From Acetofilamentum sp. (GTDB lineage Bacteria; Bacteroidota; Bacteroidia; Bacteroidales; JAFGXI01), in assembly GCA_020720565.1 (NCBI GenBank), contig DYOK01000066.1, forward strand, positions 1 through 12,503: a DNA stretch of 12,503 nucleotides, in the 5' to 3' direction. The translations under genes and the position numbers were made by a program. Positions 7,801-12,503 of this stretch are shown here, piece after piece (within the stretch, counting starts at the first letter, position 1; each line of letters begins with the position of its first letter). The notes under the pieces were generated by a model. It saw nothing but the letters and a program-made list of their open reading frames with translations, was not told the DNA's origin and made no database searches.

Positions 7801-8947
7801 CTGGACTACCTCCAGCAGAAGTGGCGGGACCAACCCAAGCTCTAAAATACAATTCTTTATCAATTTGTCCACAGTGCGAACTAATATCGATAGAACCAGA
7901 CGATTGCCATGTGGTTTGGTTTTCGAAATTTGATAATAATGTTTGACCGCCCAAAACAGCTAATGTATTGGATTTGTGGTCGGCCCCATTTCGCCAATCG
8001 AAACTTAAAGTAGCTTGGCTATAATCTTTTAAATCGACATTGGTGCTTAAACTTAGATAGGTATTACCCCCAGACGTATAATAATCGTGTGCTTGACTTT
8101 CGAATAGATTGTACAAAGCACAATCGTGATTCCCAACAATAAGCGGGTCGTTTTGAATTCTCCATTCGGTATGATTTGTAATAGATTGTAACGACCAAAG
8201 AGCATTAGCCGTCTCAAAATTTTCTTGAAAAACAATAACCGCTGTCCCTTCTCTTGTAATACTTGCATTTTCGCTCCCAACAAAGCGAATGGTGCTTTCG
8301 TCGTCGAGATGAACACCCCAATTACTCCAATTACGATATACATTTAAAGTTTCTGACTCCGAATTAAAAATCCCTCCCGAATCGATAAAGATATCATGAA
8401 CAGAGGCCGATTGATCGAGCTCACAATCCGAATTGGCAACACCAATGTAAACATTATCGGACCATGTTGGAACACTTTTTTGGCTCCAGTTATTCAGATC
8501 GCTCCAATGCGTACTGAGTCCCATCCAATAATTATCACCATTTTTATTTGTCTGATATTCAATTGTTTCTGCTTGTGTTAATATTTGACAATTATAGTCG
8601 CTAACCATAAAATAATACAATCCAGAAGCAGGACATTCCCAGTTAATTGTGGCAGAGCCTATCACTGGGTTGTAGACATGAGCAATACCCACTAATGCCG
8701 AATTATATATCGATATTTGCGAATGACTATATTGTCCTGAACAAGTAATGGTATAGCTTACATTTTGTGCAGCAAAAAATCCCCATGCGGGTTTTGCAGT
8801 GGGATAGGATTGAGCTTGAACCGTTTGGATGTTTGAACTAAAATTTAGAATTCCCTCATATTGATAGCCCGTTGCGGCACATTGCCCAAAAAGATTCGAA
8901 GGAAGAATCCAAAATAATATAAACCATATTAATTGGGTTGTTTTCAT
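4856..8947 (-). CDS. Large secreted modular protein with T9SS type A sorting domain
   Basis: The 1363-residue product starts with a signal peptide (hydrophobic 5-20, probable cleavage before Gln22) and ends with a T9SS C-terminal domain (about 1284-1363; ELSSGIYLIKMEFDDG at 1337-1352). It should therefore cross the outer membrane by the type IX system. Seen in order: a beta-sandwich-like N-terminal part (22-130); a WMGLSTHWSDLNNWS segment (141-155) of the type that opens many gliding-bacteria surface proteins; two jelly-roll or MAM-like modules (about 236-395 and 574-750), each ending SPGLCIDN; at least five copies of a repeat like GNWxNxGxF...VxFxG (about 206, 545, 802, 880, 956); an Asp-box STDMGLTW (1144-1151); and a fibronectin III-like stretch (about 1186-1275). 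No catalytic motif is evident, so an adhesive or binding role is inferred. pabB lies 239 bases upstream and is probably transcribed separately. Confidence 0.88.
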   Translation of the reverse strand: MKTTQLIWFILFWILPSNLFGQCAATGYQYEGILNFSSNIQTVQAQSYPTAKPAWGFFAAQNVSYTITCSGQYSHSQISIYNSALVGIAHVYNPVIGSATINWECPASGLYYFMVSDYNCQILTQAETIEYQTNKNGDNYWMGLSTHWSDLNNWSQKSVPTWSDNVYIGVANSDCELDQSASVHDIFIDSGGIFNSESETLNVYRNWSNWGVHLDDESTIRFVGSENASITREGTAVIVFQENFETANALWSLQSITNHTEWRIQNDPLIVGNHDCALYNLFESQAHDYYTSGGNTYLSLSTNVDLKDYSQATLSFDWRNGADHKSNTLAVLGGQTLLSNFENQTTWQSSGSIDISSHCGQIDKELYFRAWVGPATSAGGSPGLCIDNVVITGVPNVESFGYLVISKDSAQVDLISSVKVEKNLTIASGDFDLNAKNIECLGQITSFGEIFSDEGSSILISGIVSQTFWSSHSIELDNLIKSSPSKLSFDGETTFAIEHFTWLNNLDTIEIGTSSATTTSFDDNFYIDNDKAVILGESAELMVGGNFRNMGKFDVTESNSTLSFFGSESSYLFTNAGDTIFADNFESDPFASASDWNITDDATGRSEFRWTNGFQYDGLYDLAVWDEMDGGYPYDYMWDSPGDWCQAEIELDLSAYTGAFLEFYWRCGGADSINATCYGDYGQVLVNGQAISERLWNQQSYIKHEPISLAEFCGGMATITFRFVQDGLYSGHGGAAVSPGLCIDNIVVFANSSQALMVQNLKVDKDLSDDQTILACPIEVLNSVSIEKGRFDAAGNSIEIDKNWYCDEQASFLGRNNTVSFIGLDSSYIDCGLSAFDHLNLNKSNSVVWLGGHALDVNGNLHIGTQTLFDSQSQNIELMGNWTNLGQFACRQNWVIFDGQSIINNSGTASSKSFYHLLLDGISATQTDTIVIKGNFKIENGTWDVTASNYPIWIYGNWENNSLFNQRNGSVFLLGNHSTIYAGADSAFYNLYIQKTTDNLQVALASNFGIEHSLNMISGDVDLQGFNIHLGEFGLVQSENNENRIFDGAADGKIIATNRLINIGTYPNIAGLGLDIDANQSLGLTEIRRGHSTALVTAGGLESLPKYFDVLPTVNTGLDATLTFNFFDSDCSACDELGLTLWRSTDMGLTWANRHGTPNASLNQVELSGIDAFSRWTLANEWLILALNDVGLVAECKEDKVNLKWNLNYQNQSSYYNIESSLDGNIFQVLDSVLHISDVYEYEYTLKKSKVQEKYFRLSTKDLNRNLSSSEMVYLDCRSKEPYQIQSIVMQENAINIDLISEKGIKNILFFNYLAQSFPIDIQSQNTLYQIQINTFELSSGIYLIKMEFDDGSIQSIKLPVNF

Positions 8948-9095
8948 TTGATAGTTGATTAAAAAATGCAGCTTTCAATAATCATGAGCAATTTGTGGTC
9001 AAACAAAATGCCTTCGATTTAATTTTACGTCACTTAATAAATCAGGTTTTGTAATCTTTGTAAAACAGCTAAAAACAGGTATTTACAAGTACATT

Positions 9096-9183
9096 TCAAA
9101 ATTTGAATCCGTGCGATAATGCACCTTAGCATTCAAAATCCAGACATTCGCAGGAGGAGTATTTCAAAATAATTAATTTTGAA
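9096..9183. repeat. Recurrent TTCAAA palindromes between pabB and the T9SS gene
   Basis: TTCAAA-A-TTTGAA (9096-9108) is a near-perfect palindrome, and GTGC-GATAAT-GCAC (9111-9124) follows it. TTTGAAT (9102-9108) also pairs with ATTCAAA (9131-9137), enclosing that hairpin. Near pabB's stop, TTCAAAAT-AATTA-ATTTTGAA (9163-9183) has 8-bp arms. They may be weak AT-rich terminators for pabB or operator-like sites for the T9SS gene. No coding frame is credible in 8948-9186. Confidence 0.35.
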
Positions 9184-9186
9184 GAA

Positions 9187-10506
9187 TTACGATGAAAGGG
9201 CTTCTAAAATAGCTTTTGATTTAAGCAAGCACTCGTTATACTCTTGTTCGGCATCGGCCAAAATTGTAATGGCACTTCCCACAGAAAATGATAATTCTTG
9301 CTCTAACTTATCGTAAAATAGCGTTCTAATTACCACATTGAAATCGAAATCACCATTTGGTGCTACATATCCAATACTACCAGAATACAATCCACGAGCA
9401 GCATCTTCGTATCGATCGATTAATTCGAGTGCTCTGTGTTTGGGTGCACCGGTCATCGAGCCCATTGGGAAAAGCGCATCGAAACATTGCTGCAATGTTA
9501 TTCCTTTTTTTTGAATGGCCGAAACAGTCGAAATCATCTGAAAAAGTTGCGAAAATTCGTAAATACCAAACAACTCATCAACTTTGACCGTTCCTTTTTG
9601 TGCTATGCGAGACAAATCGTTTCGAACCAAATCGACTATCATCACATTTTCGGCACGTTCTTTCTGATTAGAATATAGCTGTTGGGCCAAATCTCGATTT
9701 TGAAGCTCATCAGACGTCTTACGAATGGTTCCTTTGATAGGCTGCGAAATTATCGTTTCGCCTTTACGCATCATAAATCGCTCAGGACTGGCACATAGAG
9801 CGTATCGACCAAAATCCGAAATAAAAGCAGAAAATGGCATGGGTGAAATCTGAACTAACTTTTGATAAGTTTCGTAAGGTGAAATAATACAGTTTTTTGC
9901 ATTAAAATTCTGACAATAATTCAGTTCATAAACATCGCCAATCTGTATGTGATCCTTAATTTTGTTGACATCGTCGATATATTTTTGTTTAGATGTCGTT
10001 GGAATAAAAGGACTCAATTTTTTATCGACCTTATTTTTAGGATGGTTAAGAACTTGATGTTCGAATATTAAAAGGTCTAAAGATTGCTTTGATTCGATGT
10101 AAACATGCGATTTTGATTGATAAATAACCACATCGGGAATAAAAAAGCTAATGGTATCGAATGTTTTGGGTGCTATTTGTCGACTTCTAATTTGATGAAC
10201 CGATAAACCGTATTCGTAGCTCACAAACCCCATATGCCAATCGCAGTTTATTGATAAGCTATTATTAAGTTGTTCGATTGTAATAATCTTTAAATCAATA
10301 TTTTCCGAATACGAAAAACCTAAAAGAAATTGATAGTTTTGATTTATCCCCTGAATATTGTTTTGTGTGTTGAAATTTTGATGTTGTAAAAAAGATACTT
10401 TTTCGTGCTGAACTGCCCATTCGAGAATATCGGGTAAATGACGATTATCGTCAAGTTGATATCGAATTCGATTTTGGTCGGGTAGTGCTTGAACAAAAGA
10501 AATCAC
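9187..10506 (-). CDS. pabB: Aminodeoxychorismate synthase component I (PabB)
   Basis: Converts chorismate and ammonia (from a PabA/TrpG glutaminase) to 4-amino-4-deoxychorismate for p-aminobenzoate and folate synthesis, in the cytosol. The 439-residue product has the chorismate-binding domain at about 172-437. Seen: CASPERF (238-244), PIKGT (256-260), VMIVDLVRNDLSR (288-300), FPMGSMTGAPK (346-356), RGLYSG (371-376) and AEQEYNE (419-425). The Lys in PIKGT (Lys258) marks PabB; anthranilate synthase TrpE has Ala there (PIAGT), and this lysine forms the covalent intermediate in E. coli PabB. The N-terminal part (1-170) is divergent. The start is a GTG at 10506: an in-frame stop lies 18 bases upstream, no ATG intervenes, and the next Met is residue 92. 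No pabA or pabC is adjacent. The gene is divergent from zupT. Confidence 0.92.
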   Translation of the reverse strand: MISFVQALPDQNRIRYQLDDNRHLPDILEWAVQHEKVSFLQHQNFNTQNNIQGINQNYQFLLGFSYSENIDLKIITIEQLNNSLSINCDWHMGFVSYEYGLSVHQIRSRQIAPKTFDTISFFIPDVVIYQSKSHVYIESKQSLDLLIFEHQVLNHPKNKVDKKLSPFIPTTSKQKYIDDVNKIKDHIQIGDVYELNYCQNFNAKNCIISPYETYQKLVQISPMPFSAFISDFGRYALCASPERFMMRKGETIISQPIKGTIRKTSDELQNRDLAQQLYSNQKERAENVMIVDLVRNDLSRIAQKGTVKVDELFGIYEFSQLFQMISTVSAIQKKGITLQQCFDALFPMGSMTGAPKHRALELIDRYEDAARGLYSGSIGYVAPNGDFDFNVVIRTLFYDKLEQELSFSVGSAITILADAEQEYNECLLKSKAILEALSS

Positions 10507-10522
10507 TTGAATATTTTTTTGT

Positions 10523-10530
10523 CAAAAATA
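10523..10530 (-). promoter_or_regulatory. Candidate -7 box for pabB
   Basis: On the minus strand TATTTTTG (10530 to 10523) matches TAnnTTTG exactly. Only GGTT, a poor -33, is found 19 bases upstream. Transcription would start near 10516, about 10 bases before the GTG at 10506, giving a very short leader. It shares a 77-base divergent intergenic region with the zupT box. Confidence 0.35.
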
Positions 10531-10554
10531 GATATTTTTCGACTGAATAAACCC

Positions 10555-10562
10555 TAGATTTG
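10555..10562 (+). promoter_or_regulatory. Candidate -7 box for zupT
   Basis: TAGATTTG at 10555-10562 matches the Bacteroidota consensus TAnnTTTG. No clear TTTG -33 lies at the expected spacing; the upstream sequence is a T-run. The start of transcription would fall near 10569, about 15 bases before the ATG at 10584. No recognisable zinc-regulator (Zur) palindrome was seen between the two divergent genes. Confidence 0.4.
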
Positions 10563-10583
10563 CGAATCAAAATAATTAATTAA

Positions 10584-11363
10584 ATGGAAATTTCTCACAT
10601 TCTTACTGCACTAGGACTCACACTTATTGCTGGTCTTTCCACTGGAGTAGGCAGCCTCATTGCATTAACAGCAAAGAAAACCAACACGAATTTTTTATCT
10701 TTTTCGCTTGGCCTCTCGGCTGGAGTCATGATTTATGTGTCGTTTGTCGAACTTTATCCACAATCGGCTAAAATTTTTGAGACCGAATATGGCAAAATGG
10801 GAGAGTTGATCAACCTAATAATGTTAATAACGGGAATGTTGTTTATTGGAATTATCGACCGACTTATTCCCGAAAATCAGAACCCACATGAGTTTAATAC
10901 CAAAGATGCCAAACTGTATCGCGCTGGAATATTGTCCGCTATGGCTATTGCCATACATAATTTTCCGGAAGGCATCGCTACTTTTATGACAGCATTGTAT
11001 CAACCCGAATTGGGAATTCCTATTGCAGTTGCAGTAGCCATACACAATATTCCCGAAGGTATTGCAGTTTATACACCTTTGTTTTTTTCGACAGGAAATA
11101 AGAAAAAAGCCTTTTGGTATTCATTATTTTCGGGTTTAGCCGAACCAGTAGGCGGGTTAATTGCCCTAGCTTTAATAATGCCATTTGCACAAGCACACGA
11201 AATTTTGTTGGCATATACCTTAAGTTTTGTAGCTGGGATAATGATTTTTATATCCTTAGACGAATTATTGCCTGCGGCTAAAGCCTATGGTAAGCATCAC
11301 AGTGCAATTTACGGTCTGCTTTTGGGTGTATTAATCATGGGTTTAAGCTTGTTTTTGCTTTAA
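10584..11363 (+). CDS. zupT: ZIP-family metal transporter (ZupT-type, zinc uptake)
   Basis: Inner-membrane transporter that brings divalent metal ions, chiefly zinc, into the cytoplasm. At 259 residues it is close to E. coli ZupT (257). Seen: about eight hydrophobic segments; the two ZIP metal-site motifs HNFPEG (residues 125-130) and HNIPEG (154-159) on adjacent helices, which supply the His, Asn and Glu ligands; GLAEP (184-188); and DELLPAA (226-232), all ZupT-typical. The loop 94-112 is hydrophilic and short, with only one histidine, unlike the His-rich loops of some ZIPs. The ATG at 10584 gives the expected N-terminus. The gene is divergent from pabB and is separated from the siaB-like gene by 95 bases with its own promoter candidate, so it is probably monocistronic. 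Confidence 0.93.
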   Translation: MEISHILTALGLTLIAGLSTGVGSLIALTAKKTNTNFLSFSLGLSAGVMIYVSFVELYPQSAKIFETEYGKMGELINLIMLITGMLFIGIIDRLIPENQNPHEFNTKDAKLYRAGILSAMAIAIHNFPEGIATFMTALYQPELGIPIAVAVAIHNIPEGIAVYTPLFFSTGNKKKAFWYSLFSGLAEPVGGLIALALIMPFAQAHEILLAYTLSFVAGIMIFISLDELLPAAKAYGKHHSAIYGLLLGVLIMGLSLFLL

Positions 11364-11407
11364 AATAAAAAATATTGGTACTGATTTGTAAATTACATAT
11401 TGGATTG

Positions 11408-11438
11408 TTGCGTATTTAAATAAAGATTACTATCTTCA
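11408..11438 (+). promoter_or_regulatory. Candidate promoter for the siaBC-like pair
   Basis: TTG at 11408-11410 is followed after 20 bases by TATCTTCA (11431-11438), a good though imperfect fit to the Bacteroidota TTTG/TAnnTTTG pattern. Transcription would start near 11444, about 15 bases before the ATG at 11459. Together with the 95-base gap after zupT it suggests the kinase pair has its own transcript. Confidence 0.4.
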
Positions 11439-11458
11439 CGTCGAATTTAAAAATAACT

Positions 11459-11995
11459 ATGGCTTTCGATTTTCAAGATTGGTATGTCTCAGTGACTCAG
11501 CACGATGTTGTCTTAAGTCATGGCGGAACGATTACCTCAGAGTTAGTTACTAAAACTCTCGACGAGGTAGAAGGCATTTTAATCGAAAATGGTTTAGATA
11601 AAAAAAAGGTCAAAAGAGCTTACAACGCCATTGTTGAAGGTCTTCAAAACTTATATCACCATGCTATAAATGCACCAGGTGGAGAATTAAACCAAAAATT
11701 TGGTGCGTTTTGTTTTAAAATTCGCAATAACGAAATTGAAATAATTACTGGAAATTATGTAATTTATGACGTCGTTCCATTAATAAAAGATCGAATAGAT
11801 CACATCAACATGCTTAGTGAGGACGATCTTAAAGAGCTGTATAAAAAGATTTTAAGCAATCAAGAATTTTCAGATAAAGGAGGAGGTGGTCTCGGAATGG
11901 TCGACATAGCCAAACGAACTGGTTCTAAATTGTTGTATTCTTTTTTTGAATATGACGAAAAATATGCTTTCTTTGAACTAAAAATAAATGTGTAA
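11459..11995 (+). CDS. siaB: SiaB-family protein kinase (DUF6272)
   Basis: The 178-residue cytosolic protein resembles the SiaB family, GHKL-fold kinases. In Pseudomonas aeruginosa SiaB phosphorylates SiaC, and this controls a diguanylate cyclase and aggregation. Seen: an N-box-like helix AIVEGLQNLYHHA (57-69, with Glu60 and Asn64), and a glycine-rich ATP-lid region SDKGGGGLGMVDIAKRTG (138-155). The whole protein is one such domain; no receiver, sensor or membrane part is present. The siaC-like gene follows after 22 bases. Symbol and role are transferred by family. The partner gene immediately downstream strengthens the call. No SiaA phosphatase is adjacent, so what reverses the phosphorylation here is unknown. 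Confidence 0.85.
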   Translation: MAFDFQDWYVSVTQHDVVLSHGGTITSELVTKTLDEVEGILIENGLDKKKVKRAYNAIVEGLQNLYHHAINAPGGELNQKFGAFCFKIRNNEIEIITGNYVIYDVVPLIKDRIDHINMLSEDDLKELYKKILSNQEFSDKGGGGLGMVDIAKRTGSKLLYSFFEYDEKYAFFELKINV

Positions 11996-12017
11996 ATAAA
12001 TACGTAAAACGAAAATT

Positions 12018-12401
12018 ATGGAATCAATATCTATCGAGGGTACAGCCAAAACCCCAACCGTCGAGTTCAACGCAGAAAATGGTAAAGTTGAAATTAAAGG
12101 TCGTTCAATACCCGAGAACTCTATCGAATTCTACAAACCACTTGTCGAATGGCTCGATCAATATGCTGCCGCACCTAAAGGACAAACCGAAGTCAATATT
12201 CAACTCGAATATTTTAATACCAGTTCATCAAAATGCATCCTCGATGTATTTAAAAAATTAGAAGTGATTCATAAAGATGGTCATAATGTGACTATTAACT
12301 GGTTTTTCGAAGAAGACGACGAAGATATGTTAGAGGCTGGCGAAGATTATCAATCTATTATCAAAATTCCTTTTAAAATGATCGAAATTGAAGAAGGTTA
12401 A
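12018..12401 (+). CDS. siaC: SiaC-family regulatory phosphoprotein (DUF1987)
   Basis: The 127-residue cytosolic protein belongs to the SiaC (DUF1987) family. In Pseudomonas, SiaC is phosphorylated by SiaB on Thr68, and the unphosphorylated form binds and activates the cyclase SiaD. Seen: an N-terminal segment with TPTVEFNAENGKVEIKGRS (12-30), SIEFYKPLVEWLDQYA (35-50), the phospho-site region LEYFNTSSSKCILDVFKKLE (63-82) with Thr68 at the same number as in SiaC, and an acidic FFEEDDEDMLEAGEDY (96-111) typical of the family. It lies 22 bases after the siaB-like gene, as expected for a kinase and its substrate. The stop is 3 bases from the stop of a convergent partial frame. The output partner in this organism cannot be read from the window. 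Confidence 0.88.
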   Translation: MESISIEGTAKTPTVEFNAENGKVEIKGRSIPENSIEFYKPLVEWLDQYAAAPKGQTEVNIQLEYFNTSSSKCILDVFKKLEVIHKDGHNVTINWFFEEDDEDMLEAGEDYQSIIKIPFKMIEIEEG

Positions 12402-12404
12402 TAA

Positions 12405-12503
12405 TTAGCTGCTCTTTATTTCCACTAATTGTCCTTTTACACAGAGACAAATAATATCGTATTTCGAACCGATAGCTGAGTTTTTTAACTCGGCTATTTT
12501 ATT
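12405..12503 (-). CDS. Partial gene: C-terminus of an unknown protein
   Basis: The minus strand is open from the window edge to a TAA at 12407-12405, giving 32 residues that end YDIICLCVKGQLVEIKSS. The mix of hydrophobic strand-like and charged residues looks like a true C-terminus, and the codons match the neighbours, but 33 codons is short evidence. If real, the gene converges on the siaC-like gene with 3 bases between stops. No family is recognised. It could also be non-coding sequence carrying the siaBC terminator at 12472-12497. Confidence 0.4.
   Translation of the reverse strand, partial: NKIAELKNSAIGSKYDIICLCVKGQLVEIKSS
12472..12497 (+). terminator. Inverted repeat, possible terminator for the siaBC-like pair
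   Basis: Arms ATAGCTGAGTT (12472-12482) and AACTCGGCTAT (12487-12497) pair over 11 positions with one G-T wobble, around a TTTT loop. The sequence after the stem is T-rich to the window end. It lies about 70 bases past the siaC stop. It also overlaps the partial minus-strand frame, so either it acts as a terminator inside that gene's 3' end or the frame is not a gene. Confidence 0.45.

Noticed and set aside
9152..9157. AGGAGG on the plus strand, a perfect Shine-Dalgarno sequence
   Set aside because: No start codon lies at a suitable distance; the nearest ATG (9192) is far away and opens only a few codons. Genes in this window do not use such sites.
9436..9678. Plus-strand open frames of 60-80 codons opposite pabB
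   Set aside because: They lie antisense to a gene with clear family motifs and have no promoter or recognisable product.
9187..10506. Anthranilate synthase TrpE instead of PabB
   Set aside because: The motif is PIKGT with lysine, characteristic of PabB, rather than PIAGT; no trp genes are adjacent.

Overview
This 12.5 kb window looks like chromosomal DNA of an AT-rich member of the Bacteroidota. The reasons are a very large secreted protein ending in a type IX secretion (T9SS) sorting domain, start codons without Shine-Dalgarno sequences, upstream boxes of the Bacteroidota -7 type (TAnnTTTG), and a DUF4153 membrane protein and SiaB/SiaC pair of the kind common in this phylum. The exact order cannot be read from the window, though Bacteroidales/Marinilabiliales-like organisms fit. 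No tRNA, rRNA, transposase, prophage or CRISPR array was seen.

Layout, left to right. A minus-strand gene is cut by the left edge (1-131) and has a lysine- and serine-rich, probably disordered N-terminus. It is followed by a 473-base gene-free stretch that carries a strong hairpin and candidate divergent promoters. A plus-strand pair comes next: nadD (NAD biosynthesis, 605-1189) and a DUF4153 multi-pass membrane protein (1204-2943). The second overlaps by 8 bases the end of a convergent minus-strand gene of unknown function (2936-4060). After a 341-base AT-rich region with a cluster of ACTTAA-like sites lies a small plus-strand orphan gene (4402-4758). It converges on the 1363-residue T9SS-exported surface or secreted protein (4856-8947, minus). 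Upstream of that, on the same strand, is pabB (9187-10506, folate branch). pabB is transcribed divergently from a ZupT-type zinc transporter (10584-11363). The right end holds a compact siaB-siaC-like kinase/substrate pair (11459-12401), with the C-terminus of a further minus-strand gene at the right edge.

Functionally this is mostly ordinary core and housekeeping content (NAD, p-aminobenzoate, metal uptake) with one large lineage-specific secreted protein and two unrecognised proteins. The pair most likely to form a signalling system is SiaB-SiaC. The SiaC-like protein keeps a threonine at residue 68, the position phosphorylated in Pseudomonas SiaC, but no SiaA phosphatase or SiaD cyclase is visible here.

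The most notable non-coding signal is a 28-base element found twice on opposite strands (187-214 plus, 4831-4858 minus; 26 of 28 identical). It contains a short AGGTC/GACCT hairpin followed by a T-rich tract. One copy sits directly at the stop codon of the T9SS gene and looks like a terminator. The other forms part of a longer hairpin in front of the left-edge gene. No clearly new multi-gene system could be demonstrated.
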